The notes beneath the pieces were generated by a model that did not search any database, had not been told where the DNA came from, and was given only the letters and a program-made list of their open reading frames with translations. From DASSUW01 sp036257565 (lineage in GTDB: Bacteria; Actinomycetota; Thermoleophilia; Solirubrobacterales; Solirubrobacteraceae), in NCBI GenBank assembly GCA_036257565.1, contig DATAFH010000056.1, positions 3,535 to 67,534 on the forward strand: a stretch of 64,000 nt of DNA, given 5' to 3'. Numbering within the stretch: position 1 is the stretch's first letter; every line of letters begins with the position of its first letter. Shown piece after piece: positions 8,906 through 16,813 of this stretch. A program made the translations under genes and the position numbers.

Positions 8906-9541
8906 TCAGGCCTGTGCGGCGAGCGGCGGCTTGCCAAGCGTGGGCATGTCGCGCTCGTGTGCGCCGCTGCGTCGAGCCACTTCCAGGCCGGCGTCCCAGC
9001 CCGGAGCGCGACCGCGCGGTGGCGGTCGCAGGAGGTCTGTGGGTAGACCTGCGGTGGCGATCAGCCAGGCGATCATGGAGTTCGAGTTCCACATCTCGCC
9101 GGCCTTGAGCTCGTCGCGTCCCCAGACGGGTGTGGGTACGGTCGTGATGAGGTCGAGTAGCTGGCGGGTGGCCGGGGGGTCGCTGGTGAGTCGGCGGGGG
9201 CCGCCGACTGCCCAGTCGAGATCGGGGATTGATCCGCCGCGCCAGCAGCGGATCTCGTAGCGAAACAGGCGCAGCCAGCCGGCGTAGCGGCTGCCGACAG
9301 GGCCGGTCGCGACGACGCCTCGGCTTGCCTCGTCGGCGTTCGGCGAAGGCGCGATTTCGATCGTGTAGCGATCGCCGTCCAGCTCGACGACGAGCGCTGC
9401 GTGATAGAGGTCGCATCGTTGCCGATGCTGGCGCGCGGCTTCGATGGCCTCGAAGACGCGGCCGTTGAAGCGCACGCAGTGACCACCCGCGCCGAGCGGG
9501 ATCCAATACAGATCCACGGCGGCTGTCCTCGATGGCTGCAT
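8906..9541 (-). CDS. Conserved protein of unknown function (DLYWIPLGAGG family)
   Basis: ATG 9541 opens a 211-residue protein beginning VDLYWIPLGAGGHCVRFNGRV in two pieces and containing DLYHAALVVELDGDRYTIE, GVVATGPVGSRYAG, RLFRYEIRCWRGGSIPD and PTPVWGRDELKAGEMWNSNS. I recognise this as a conserved actinobacterial hypothetical protein; no function is established. The His, Cys and Asn-rich blocks (H in GGH, C in RC, NSNS) resemble a papain-like or NlpC-like fold, but I cannot confirm that. It is transcribed alone, divergent from the hydrolase operon at 9799. The open frame continues upstream of 9541 but the sequence there is low-complexity and not coding-like. Confidence 0.75.
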   Translation of the reverse strand: MQPSRTAAVDLYWIPLGAGGHCVRFNGRVFEAIEAARQHRQRCDLYHAALVVELDGDRYTIEIAPSPNADEASRGVVATGPVGSRYAGWLRLFRYEIRCWRGGSIPDLDWAVGGPRRLTSDPPATRQLLDLITTVPTPVWGRDELKAGEMWNSNSMIAWLIATAGLPTDLLRPPPRGRAPGWDAGLEVARRSGAHERDMPTLGKPPLAAQA

Positions 9542-9798
9542 AGCGTTTGAAGCATCACCAGCAGAGTCCCAGGCGGCATCCGGACTCGCCCGCATGGCGA
9601 GTGTGGATTCCCCGCGAGCTGTGCGGCGGTGCGGCTTGATGGCCGGCTCGTCGATTGCCGCGCGGACCAAGCTGTGTCGTCTTGACGGCTGACGACCGTC
9701 CGCGCGATCGCCATCGCTCTGCGGTGCGAGACCAGGTACGCCGCTCCTGTCTGACGCTGTTGGGAGCGTGATCTGCGCGTTTCTACGCAGGGGTTTGC

Positions 9799-10815
9799 GT
9801 GTCCGTTCCGGATGCCGGTCTCGAGCGGGAGGCGGATGCTTCGCGCATGCCCAGTCGTGGACCCATCGCCGTGGCGGCTGCGGGGCTCGCGCTGCTCGGG
9901 ATGGCGCGTTACCGGCGCGATCTGCGGTGCGACTACGAGCGGCTGGCCAGGTTCGAGCCGTCGGTGATCGAGACGCCGTTCGGGCGCGTGGAGTACGCGC
10001 AGGTCGGCGAGGGACCGCCCGTGCTGGTCGTACACGGCGTGTTCGGCGGGTTCGACTTCGGGGTCGGTGTCGGGCGGGCGAACGTGCCGGCCGGTTACCG
10101 GATCGTCTCCCCGTCGCGGTTCGGGTTCTTCGGATCGCCGCTGCCGCCGGATCCGTCGCCCGCCGCGCAGGCCGACGCGTTCGCGACGCTGCTCGATCAC
10201 CTCGAGATCGGCGAGCTGCCTGTGGTGGCGTTCTCGGCTGGCAGCTCATCGGCGGTGCAGCTCGCGCTCCGGCATCCGGAGCGCGTCTCGCGGCTGGTCT
10301 TGATCTCCCCGAACTCGCCGCATCCCAAGCCGCTGCCCAAGCCGCCGGCGCTGCTGGCGCCGATCCTCTTCAGCCAGCCGGTGTTCTGGGCGCTGCGGCT
10401 GCTCGCGCGCTCGCGGCTGGAGGGCATGTCGGGAACGCCGGCGGGCTTCGTGCCCGACGCGCGCGAAGGTGCGGCGCTGCGGGCGACCGTCGACAGCCTG
10501 TTCCCGGTCGGCCCGCGTGCGCGCGGGACGATCTACGACGGCTACATCGGCAACCTCGACATCGCGACCTATCCGTTCGAGTCGATCACGGTGCCGACGC
10601 TCGTCGTCGCCGCCGAGGACGACACGCTCGCGCCGTACGCGGACTCACGGGCGATGGCCGAGCGGATCCCGGGCGCGCGGTTCGTCACGGTCAGCCGTGG
10701 CGGACACGCGCTGACCCAGCTCGACGCCGGCGCTCGCCGCGCCGTCGCCGAGTTCATCGGCGCGGCGGGAACGGCCGTGGCTCACGAAACCCCGGTCCTT
10801 GCCGAAGGAGGTTGA
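9799..10815 (+). CDS. Alpha/beta hydrolase with N-terminal membrane segment
   Basis: Starting at GTG 9799 (AGGGG eight bases upstream) the protein has 338 residues; ATG 9847 is the alternative. Residues 21-38 form a hydrophobic segment that may anchor it in the membrane. The fold shows VLVVHGVFGG (residues 75-84), the nucleophile in VAFSAGSSSA (Ser146), a late acidic DD pair (274-275) and GGHALTQ (His303), a complete catalytic triad. It heads an operon of small membrane proteins, with 6 nt to the next gene. The substrate is unknown. Confidence 0.85.
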   Translation: MSVPDAGLEREADASRMPSRGPIAVAAAGLALLGMARYRRDLRCDYERLARFEPSVIETPFGRVEYAQVGEGPPVLVVHGVFGGFDFGVGVGRANVPAGYRIVSPSRFGFFGSPLPPDPSPAAQADAFATLLDHLEIGELPVVAFSAGSSSAVQLALRHPERVSRLVLISPNSPHPKPLPKPPALLAPILFSQPVFWALRLLARSRLEGMSGTPAGFVPDAREGAALRATVDSLFPVGPRARGTIYDGYIGNLDIATYPFESITVPTLVVAAEDDTLAPYADSRAMAERIPGARFVTVSRGGHALTQLDAGARRAVAEFIGAAGTAVAHETPVLAEGG

Positions 10816-10821
10816 TCGGAC

Positions 10822-11112
10822 ATGGGCGCCTATCTGTTCTTCGTCGTCTGCACGGGCGTCTGGATCGTGTTCGGCTGGGCGCTCGCCAGCAGGCCGGTCG
10901 TGCTTGACCGCGCGTGGGCCCGCGTTCGCGGGCTGCCATTGATCGCGAAGCCGGTCGTGTGGGTCGCGTTCTTCCCGTGGCTGAGCGGCCTGGCCGTCTG
11001 GGAGAGCCGCTGGGGTACGCCGCGCGCGCGGCGCATCGCCGTCGCGCTGGTGGCGCTCGCGTTCATCGTGTTCTGGTCATCGCTGACCTTCGGAGGAGGT
11101 CGAACCTCATGA
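10822..11112 (+). CDS. Small two-helix membrane protein, paralogue of the product at 11552
   Basis: A perfect AAGGAGGT site precedes ATG 10822. The 96-residue product has hydrophobic segments at about 3-22, 40-57 and 69-87. Its centre, RGLPLIAKPVVWVAFFPWLSG, is clearly related to RDLPLIVEGVVWLLGFPFLIG in the protein at 11552-11875; both continue LAVWESRW / LAIWQASW. The two paralogues flank a four-helix membrane protein, so they may form a complex with it. No known family is recognised. The stop overlaps the next start (ATGA). Confidence 0.75.
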   Translation: MGAYLFFVVCTGVWIVFGWALASRPVVLDRAWARVRGLPLIAKPVVWVAFFPWLSGLAVWESRWGTPRARRIAVALVALAFIVFWSSLTFGGGRTS

Positions 11113-11555
11113 GCACCACTACAGCCCATCCCGCGCGCCACGGGCGCGTCGGGGGCTTCGGCCACTTCGTTCTTCACTTCTTCGAGATGTGCATGCCGAT
11201 GTGCATCGGCTGGGCGGTCGGAGACATCCTCTACTTCGCGCTTGCCGACCAGCTCGGGTCATCGGATCCATTCACCGACTGGCCGCAGCTGTCGCTGGCG
11301 GTCGTGACCGTCAACATGACCGTGCCGATGGTCGTCTGGATGCGCTTCCGCGGCATGGCCTGGCGGCCAACCGCGGAGATGGCGGCGGCCATGGTCATCC
11401 TCGCCCTGCTGATCCTCCTCGCCGGCTGGACTGGGATCGTTGCCATGGACACGCTTCCGTGGCTCGCCCACGGCCTGATGATGCCGGCGATGCTCGTGCC
11501 GATGCTGCTGCGGCTCGACCTCTACACCGGGCACGCGATGGGAGCCCACGGATGA
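11109..11555 (+). CDS. Four-helix membrane protein, unknown function
   Basis: ATG 11109 overlaps the previous stop. The 148-residue protein begins with a hydrophilic, His-containing head (TTAHPARHGRVGGFGHFVLH), followed by a Met/Cys-rich helix FFEMCMPMCIGWAVGDILYF, then VVTVNMTVPMVVWMRF, MAAAMVILALLILLAGW and a last helix LMMPAMLVPMLLRLDLY. The Met- and Cys-rich helices together with the His-rich head could bind a soft metal such as copper; this is inference from composition only. It ends in an ATGA overlap with the next gene. Confidence 0.75.
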   Translation: MSTTTAHPARHGRVGGFGHFVLHFFEMCMPMCIGWAVGDILYFALADQLGSSDPFTDWPQLSLAVVTVNMTVPMVVWMRFRGMAWRPTAEMAAAMVILALLILLAGWTGIVAMDTLPWLAHGLMMPAMLVPMLLRLDLYTGHAMGAHG

Positions 11556-11875
11556 GCACGAGCGCCGCGCGCCACCCGTCCGCGCGGACGCCGTCGGGGC
11601 TGTTCGCCTACGCGAGCTTCGCGATCATGGTCGGCGGCTGGGTGGCGTTCGCGGTCGCGCTGGTCGCCTCCCAGCAGACGCTCGACGACGTCTGGACATC
11701 GGTCCGCGACCTGCCGCTGATCGTCGAAGGCGTGGTCTGGCTACTCGGGTTCCCCTTCCTCATCGGCCTTGCGATCTGGCAGGCGTCATGGGACGAGGCC
11801 GTGCGCCTGAGCCTGATCGCCGTGCTGGCCGTCGCGTACACGTACATGTTCGTCCCGCGGGTGCGGAAGCGATGA
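11552..11875 (+). CDS. Small membrane protein, paralogue of the product at 10822
   Basis: This 107-residue protein has hydrophobic segments at about 21-41, 57-75 and 85-102. The block RDLPLIVEGVVWLLGFPFLIG followed by LAIWQASW matches the product at 10822. The last residues are basic (PRVRKR), placing the C-terminus in the cytoplasm by the positive-inside rule. It overlaps both neighbours by 4 nt and so belongs to the same operon. Confidence 0.75.
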   Translation: MSTSAARHPSARTPSGLFAYASFAIMVGGWVAFAVALVASQQTLDDVWTSVRDLPLIVEGVVWLLGFPFLIGLAIWQASWDEAVRLSLIAVLAVAYTYMFVPRVRKR

Positions 11876-12288
11876 GCGCGGCGCTGCCCCGGTCACCGGC
11901 CGGGCTCAAGTCCGCTCGGCGACCAGGTCGCGTGGCGTACGCATTCCTGGCCGCGGTGTTGCTCGTGTCCGCGGTCGCGCTGATCGTCGTCTGGGAGGCC
12001 GCGTGGTGGCAGACGGTTGCGTTTGCGCTCGGGCCTGACCTCGCCGTGCTTTACGGAATCGCGCCGGGCCTCGCTCGCGGGCAGCTGCACCCGCGCGCAG
12101 TGTCGCTCTACAACGCACTGCACCGGTTCTGGGGGCCGCTCGCGCTCGCGATCGCGGCTCTTGCCGCGGGACTGCCGCTCGGCTACGTCGCCGGCGCGAT
12201 CGCCTGGGGTTTCCACGTCGCATTTGACCGCGCGATCGGCCTGCGGCCGCGCTCCCGCGACGGCTTCCAGCGAGCCGAGAGCTGGTGA
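11872..12288 (+). CDS. DUF4260 family membrane protein
   Basis: The 138-residue protein carries the DUF4260 pattern: two N-terminal helices (YAFLAAVLLVSAVALIVVW, WWQTVAFALGPDLAVLYGIA), the ALGPDL and YNALHRFWGPLALA blocks and a closing FHVAFDRAIGLRPR. Family members are small membrane proteins of unknown function. ATG 11872 overlaps the preceding stop by 4 nt. It is the last member of the tight membrane operon before a 44-nt gap. Confidence 0.8.
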   Translation: MSAALPRSPAGLKSARRPGRVAYAFLAAVLLVSAVALIVVWEAAWWQTVAFALGPDLAVLYGIAPGLARGQLHPRAVSLYNALHRFWGPLALAIAALAAGLPLGYVAGAIAWGFHVAFDRAIGLRPRSRDGFQRAESW

Positions 12289-12332
12289 GCGAGGTGCTCG
12301 AACTGGAGTCGCATTGAGGAACGGAGGGTCCG

Positions 12333-12812
12333 ATGCCATCGATCAAGCACGCCGCAGATGAATTCCTGGCCAAGCGGCGGATCGCCGTCACCGGCGTCTC
12401 ACGCAGGCCAGAAAACCACGGCAGCAATGTGGTCTACAAGCGCCTGCGCGAGCGCGGGTACGAGGTCTTCGCGGTCAACCCCAACGCCGACCGGGTCGAG
12501 GGCGATCGCGCCTACCACGATGTGCGCTCGATCCCCGGTGGCGTGGACGCGGTCGTGATCGCGACCAGGCCGGAGACCGCCGAAGAGACGATGCGTGAAT
12601 GCGCCGACCTCGGGATCAAGCACGTGTGGATGCACCGCTCCTTCGGCGCCGGCAGCGTCTCGGATACGGCGACTGAGTACGGCCGCGAGCGCGGCATCAC
12701 CGTGATCGACGGCGGCTGCCCGTGCATGTTCGACCCCACCGCCGACGTTGGCCACAAGGCGATGCGCTTCGTCTTCACGCTCAACCGTCACGTACCGAGA
12801 CAGGTCGCGTGA
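12333..12812 (+). CDS. CoA-binding (YccU-like) domain protein
   Basis: The 159-residue protein consists of one CoA-binding Rossmann domain: KRRIAVTGVSRRPENHGSNV near the N-terminus, VFAVNPNADRVEGDRAYHDV, then DAVVIATRPETAEETMRECADLG in two pieces and a C-terminal IDGGCPCMF. This is the arrangement of stand-alone YccU/succinyl-CoA synthetase-like domains, whose role is unknown. GGAGGG lies before ATG 12333. It continues the operon, with one base to the next start. Confidence 0.85.
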   Translation: MPSIKHAADEFLAKRRIAVTGVSRRPENHGSNVVYKRLRERGYEVFAVNPNADRVEGDRAYHDVRSIPGGVDAVVIATRPETAEETMRECADLGIKHVWMHRSFGAGSVSDTATEYGRERGITVIDGGCPCMFDPTADVGHKAMRFVFTLNRHVPRQVA

Positions 12813-12813
12813 G

Positions 12814-13749
12814 ATGACGACGAGATCCGAGCAGCCCGACATGCACGAGCACACGGTTCTGATCACCGGTGCGACCGCCGGCATCGGCTACCAGACGGCG
12901 CGCGCGCTCGCACAGCGCGGGGCACAGGTGATCATCACCGGCCGTGATGCCGGCCGTGGTGAGCAGGCCGCCGCAGCGATCGGGAGCGAACGCGGCCACA
13001 GCACGGTGCGATTCCTGCGCGCCGACCACTCGACCGTGGGCGGCAACCAAGCACTCGCCGACCGCGTGCGAGCCGCGTTCCCGAGTCTCGACGTGCTCGT
13101 AAACAACGTCGGCGGCGCCTACGCGACCCGTTGGGAGACCGCCGACGGCTACGAGGCCACGCTGGCGATCAACGTCGTCGGGCCGTTCGCGCTGACCGCC
13201 GAACTGGTCCCCCTACTGCAAGCGAACGCGCCCGCGCGCTGCATCAACGTCGTCTCGGCCGCATACCGGATGTGCAAACGCGACCCGTTCGAGGACGTGC
13301 AGTCGAGCGAGCGCTACGCCGGTGCCGAGGCCTACGCGCATACCAAGCTGCTGAACATGCTCTTCACCTTCGCACTCGCGAAGCAGCTGACAGCCGAGCG
13401 GGTGACGGTGAACGCCGTGCATCCCGGCCTGTCCTGGACGCAGATGACGCAATCGATGACCCCGGAGACGATGGGGTTCCCCAAGCCGCTGTGGCCGGTT
13501 CTGCGGCTGCTCCAGCGTGCCGGATCGCCCGTCAGGGCCGGCAGGCGCGTCGCCTCACTCGCCTGCTCCCCACAGCTGGGCTCGTATACGGGCGAGTACT
13601 TCACGGGCGGCGCCAGGCCCAAGCGCCTCTCGCCCCGCGAGCTCGACGGCGCAAACCAGGAGCGGGCGTGGGAGCTCGCAGCTCAGCTGGTCGCCGATGC
13701 GCCGACCGACCGCCAGGCACACCCGACCGAACGCGTGGTGAGCGCGTGA
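12814..13749 (+). CDS. Short-chain dehydrogenase/reductase
   Basis: ATG 12814 gives a 311-residue classical SDR resembling the retinol-dehydrogenase-like group: TGATAGIG cofactor motif near residue 20, NNVGG (usually NNAG), the catalytic Ser in NVVSAAYRM and the YAHTK pair that supplies Tyr and Lys, then NAVHPGLSWTQMT. Unlike the SDR at 4790, the active site is complete. It overlaps the next gene by one base (TGATG), indicating coupled translation. An NADP preference is suggested by the GRDAGRG segment after the second strand. Confidence 0.9.
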   Translation: MTTRSEQPDMHEHTVLITGATAGIGYQTARALAQRGAQVIITGRDAGRGEQAAAAIGSERGHSTVRFLRADHSTVGGNQALADRVRAAFPSLDVLVNNVGGAYATRWETADGYEATLAINVVGPFALTAELVPLLQANAPARCINVVSAAYRMCKRDPFEDVQSSERYAGAEAYAHTKLLNMLFTFALAKQLTAERVTVNAVHPGLSWTQMTQSMTPETMGFPKPLWPVLRLLQRAGSPVRAGRRVASLACSPQLGSYTGEYFTGGARPKRLSPRELDGANQERAWELAAQLVADAPTDRQAHPTERVVSA

Positions 13750-14672
13750 TGCGCTTCGCGTACGTCTACTTCATGAAGCCCGAACCAGACCGAGTACGCG
13801 CGATCGCGCCGCACCATGCCGCGTACTGGCAACAGCTCGCGCTTCGCGACTACCGCGGCGGCCCGTTCGCAGACCGATCTGGCGGACTGATCACCTTCGC
13901 CACCGAGTCACCCGAACGCGTCGAAGAACTCGTAGCGGGGGACCCCTTCCTTCGCGAACGGCTGCTCGAGCGGCATGCGATCAAGGAGTGGATCGTCGAC
14001 ACCGGTCCAGCCTCGCCGCGGACCGTCCACGTACGCGGACCGCGGCCCACGTCAAGGCAGTTGCTCCATGAATTGCGGGACGTGGCGGTCGCCGTACCGC
14101 TTGCGCTGGTGGCGCCCCTCATCAGACCCTGGCACGCACGCTGGGGCGCTTCCGACGACGAGGTCGCCGCCTCGATGCCAGGCGATGAACTTGTCCCCGG
14201 CTGTCAGGTCAACTGGACGCGGGCGATCACGATCGAAGCCGCGCCCGAGTCGGTGTGGCCGTGGCTCGCCCAGGTCGGGTTCGGAAAAGCCGGCTTCTAC
14301 TCCAACGACCTGCTCGACAACGTTGCGCACCCGAGCGCCGACCGCATCGATCCGCAGCTTCAGCGCGTACGCATCGGGGATTGGGTTCCGATGTTCAGCA
14401 AGGTCGACGCGACCACCGCCTTCAGGGTGCACTCCTTAAAGCCGCGGGAGTGTCTGGTATGGAGCAAGCCTGACAGCACCTGGGCGTGGACGCTCGCGCC
14501 GCTGCCACGGCGCCGCACCCGGCTCGTGACACGTCTTCGGCAGCGCTACGACTGGAGCGCGCCCGGCGGCGCGCTCGTCAGCGTCGCCCTGATCGAGCTC
14601 GGCGACTTCCCGATGATGCGGCGGATGCTGAAGGGCATCAAGGAGCGTGCAGAAGCCGCCGGCGCAAGCTGA
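13749..14672 (+). CDS. YCII-related domain fused to an SRPBCC domain
   Basis: The 307-residue protein has two parts. Residues 1-85 look like a YCII/dabb-type ferredoxin fold (MRFAYVYFMKPEPDRV, AAYWQQLALRDYRGGPFAD, DPFLRERLLERHAIKEW). Residues 110-307 form an SRPBCC hydrophobic-pocket domain: NWTRAITIEAAPESVWPWLAQ, FYSNDLLDN and a final amphipathic helix. Both halves bind small ligands in known families, and their fusion is uncommon. It is the last gene of the operon. In the convergent gap 14673-14864 a TGGAGC/GCTCCA hairpin (14803-14819) may end transcription. Confidence 0.75.
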   Translation: MRFAYVYFMKPEPDRVRAIAPHHAAYWQQLALRDYRGGPFADRSGGLITFATESPERVEELVAGDPFLRERLLERHAIKEWIVDTGPASPRTVHVRGPRPTSRQLLHELRDVAVAVPLALVAPLIRPWHARWGASDDEVAASMPGDELVPGCQVNWTRAITIEAAPESVWPWLAQVGFGKAGFYSNDLLDNVAHPSADRIDPQLQRVRIGDWVPMFSKVDATTAFRVHSLKPRECLVWSKPDSTWAWTLAPLPRRRTRLVTRLRQRYDWSAPGGALVSVALIELGDFPMMRRMLKGIKERAEAAGAS

Positions 14673-14864
14673 ACCCTGCGCGCGTGCCCTGCTCCTCTTG
14701 CCTGAGACTGCCGGGTAACTCTGGTGTGGCGCGTCGCGGCAATGAAATCTCCAATGACGGGAGCGTCTCGGGCCTCGGCGCCCGCCTACCGGGACGGTCA
14801 CGTGGAGCCTCCCGCTCCAGCTGCCAGGCAGCAAGATCCCGTGACCTGAGCGGCGTTTCGCCCC

Positions 14865-15830
14865 TCACACGGTGATGACGATCTTACCTTGGGTGTGTCC
14901 TTCTCCCTGGTGCCGAAGGGCTTCCGGGACCTCACTCAACTCGTAGCGCCGATCGATCACCGGCGCGAACTTCTTGGCCTCGACGAGCTCCTTGAGAACA
15001 GCCAGGTCCTCCCGGTTGTGCCTCACGACGAACACCCGCATCCGCTGGCGCACGAACGGCGACAGCAGGAGCGCCTTGATCTGACGAGCGAGCCCAAACC
15101 AACGACCGAGGTCGCGCACGCCGACCAGGACGTACGTGCCCCGCCGCGTCAGCGCTCGCCGGCAGTCCGACAGCGAACGGCTCCCAATCAGGTCGAGCAT
15201 TACGTCGTAGCGCTGCTCGGCCTGGGTGAAGTCCTCCTTCGTGTAGTCGATGACGTAGTCGGCGCCGATCGACCGGACGAGGTCCACGTTCCTCGTGCTG
15301 CACACGCCGGTCACGTCGGCTCCGAACGACTTCGCGATCTGCACGGCGAACGTGCCGACGCCGCCCGATGCACCGTTGATCAACACCCTCTGCCCCGCCT
15401 GCACCTTCCCCTGATCGCGAACGGCTGCGAGGGCGGTGAACGCGGAGTCTCCGACCGCCGCCGATTGCTCGAACGTGAGGTTGGCCGGCTTCGGCAGCAG
15501 GCTGCTCTCCGCGGCGCGGGCATACTCGGCGAAGGCGCCCCGGCACCAGCCGAACACCTCATCGCCCGCTCGAAACTGCTTGACGTTTCTGCCGACCGCC
15601 TCAACCTGACCGGCGATATCGAGTCCCGGTACCGGGCGCCTGGGCTTACGCAGGCCGAACACCGCGCGCATGACGTACGGCACGCCCCTCACGAGGTGCC
15701 AGTCGCCGATATTGACAGCCGCCGCCCGCACCCGCACGAGCACCTCGTCGTCCTTGACGACCGGCCTGTCGATGGCTCGGAGCTCCAGGACATCAGGGGA
15801 GCCGTACTTGTCTTGGACGATCGCCTTCAT
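14865..15830 (-). CDS. NAD(P)-dependent alcohol dehydrogenase, zinc-free MDR (quinone-reductase type)
   Basis: ATG 15830 opens MKAIVQDKYGSPDVLELR, the usual start of this medium-chain dehydrogenase group (321 residues). Visible are the GroES-like half with VRAAAVNIGDWHLVRG, PGLDIAGQVEAVG, the NADP-binding loop GASGGVGTFAVQIAKSFGA and the C-terminal GKIVITV. The catalytic-zinc Cys and structural-zinc Cys cluster are absent, as in quinone oxidoreductase-like members. A nine-residue longer start at 15857 is possible but less family-like. It lies at the right end of the tRNA-Phe island. Confidence 0.9.
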   Translation of the reverse strand: MKAIVQDKYGSPDVLELRAIDRPVVKDDEVLVRVRAAAVNIGDWHLVRGVPYVMRAVFGLRKPRRPVPGLDIAGQVEAVGRNVKQFRAGDEVFGWCRGAFAEYARAAESSLLPKPANLTFEQSAAVGDSAFTALAAVRDQGKVQAGQRVLINGASGGVGTFAVQIAKSFGADVTGVCSTRNVDLVRSIGADYVIDYTKEDFTQAEQRYDVMLDLIGSRSLSDCRRALTRRGTYVLVGVRDLGRWFGLARQIKALLLSPFVRQRMRVFVVRHNREDLAVLKELVEAKKFAPVIDRRYELSEVPEALRHQGEGHTQGKIVITV

Positions 15831-16716
15831 CGCGTTCTCCTGGCCATCGCCAAACATGGTGCTTCTCCTTGGAAGTCCCAGTTACCCCGGGCCGATGGCT
15901 GGCCCGACTCTACCCGGCGGGGTTTCCGGGCCGCTGGGCCGGCCGCCCGCTGGAGCGTCAGGCAACCGCTCGGTGCAGGTACCGACTCCCGGCCCGAGCA
16001 GCGGCCGCGTTCCGTCTTGCCGAGCCGCGCTTCCGCTCGCCCTCGTTGCGAGCGCATCCGAGGCTGGTTTGACACGCCCGAAATGGACGGAGGCTGTCGC
16101 ACAAACTCCGAGCCTTGGAGAAATCAACAACCGCGGGCTCGTGCAGCGCCGTTGTGCCTACGGCGCCATGCCGTTTCAGGGCGCGTCTCCCGGCCCGCTC
16201 AGTGGACTCGTTGGACGAACCGACAACGAACAGCCGCCGACGCGGATTTATGCGACAGCCTCGACGACGAGCAGGCGCCCGCCGTCGCGCGATCGGCGCT
16301 CGTCCCGCTCCTGCATTTGTGGAGAGCAGTAGCGAGACCCTCATTGCTCGTATCCATGCAACTCGGACGCGCCAGCGGTCATCTCCCGCACCCGCGGCGC
16401 GTTCCTCCTTTCGTGAACGCAAGCGAGCGTCGCCGAGTTCAGGCGTCGCCCTGGACGTGGATCTCAAGGCGTCCGTCGAGCGCATCGCGCTCGAGGGTCG
16501 AGAGGCCCGTGTTGATCTCCTGTCTCGATGTGCGCCCGGCGTTTCCGATGACGACGGAAATCGTGGTCACTTCGTCTCTAACAAGCCGCGAACGCCCATC
16601 AGCACTGGGCTTTCGGTCTCCAACTCGAATTACACAGGGCCTAGGTGCCCAATCGAGTACCCGTTGATCGCCTCGCCGACGCGGTCCGAGAAGCAGTAAA
16701 TCGCGCAACTCTGCGG
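15831..16716. other. Gene-poor strip at the tRNA end of the island
   Basis: I find no supportable gene here. A minus-strand stretch around 16140-16000 reads PAVVDFSKARSLCDSL and continues RPFRACQTSLGCARNEGERK, which looks more protein-like than its surroundings but has no recognised family and no credible start. Base composition is visibly less GC-rich than flanking genes in parts. An integrase gene would be expected here in an active element; none of the conserved tyrosine-recombinase residues (R..H-x-x-R..Y) can be traced. Confidence 0.5.
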
Positions 16717-16768
16717 GTTTCCGATGGCGAGACCCGGACTCGAACCGGGGACACCACGATTTTCAGTC
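16717..16768 (-). repeat. tRNA-proximal attachment site (52 bp)
   Basis: This copy of the 52-bp repeat at 4113-4164 covers the 3' half of the intact tRNA-Phe gene plus 8 downstream bases. Crossover within it leaves the tRNA functional, as usual for tRNA-targeted integration. Confidence 0.8.
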
Positions 16769-16797
16769 GTGTGCTCTACCAACTGAGCTATCTCGCC
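16725..16797 (-). tRNA. tRNA-Phe (anticodon GAA)
   Basis: The reverse strand folds into a full 73-nt cloverleaf: acceptor GGCGAGA/TCTCGCC, D stem GCTC/GAGC with the AGTTGGTA loop, anticodon stem CACGA/TCGTG around loop CTGAAAA (anticodon GAA) and T arm CCCGG-TTCGAGT-CCGGG. The discriminator base is A, and CCA is not encoded. Its 3' half is the attachment repeat of the island to its left. Confidence 0.95.
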
Positions 16798-16813
16798 GTG
16801 GCGGCAAGAGAGC

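Larger units (their letters stand above)
4113..16768. mobile_element. tRNA-Phe-integrated genomic island, about 12.6 kb, no recognisable integrase
   Basis: The interval is bounded by 52-bp perfect direct repeats of the tRNA-Phe 3' half, with the intact tRNA gene at the right end (16725-16797, minus strand). Cargo is metabolic (two SDRs, an MDR, two alpha/beta hydrolases), regulatory (TetR) and small membrane proteins. Several genes inside are truncated (glycosyltransferase at 4394-4666, peroxiredoxin at 5542-5853). No tyrosine recombinase, relaxase or phage structural gene can be recognised, including in the gene-poor strip next to the tRNA where an integrase would normally lie. The boundaries are seen directly; the mobile origin is inference from the established tRNA-integration pattern. 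Confidence 0.65.

Noticed and set aside
9542..10249. N-terminal extension of the DLYWIPLGAGG protein up to 10249
   Set aside because: Family similarity begins at about residue 8 after ATG 9541; the extension is Arg/Thr-rich and antisense to the alpha/beta hydrolase.
15831..16716. A hidden integrase gene next to tRNA-Phe
   Set aside because: No frame shows the conserved Arg, His-x-x-Arg and Tyr arrangement or a serine-recombinase motif.
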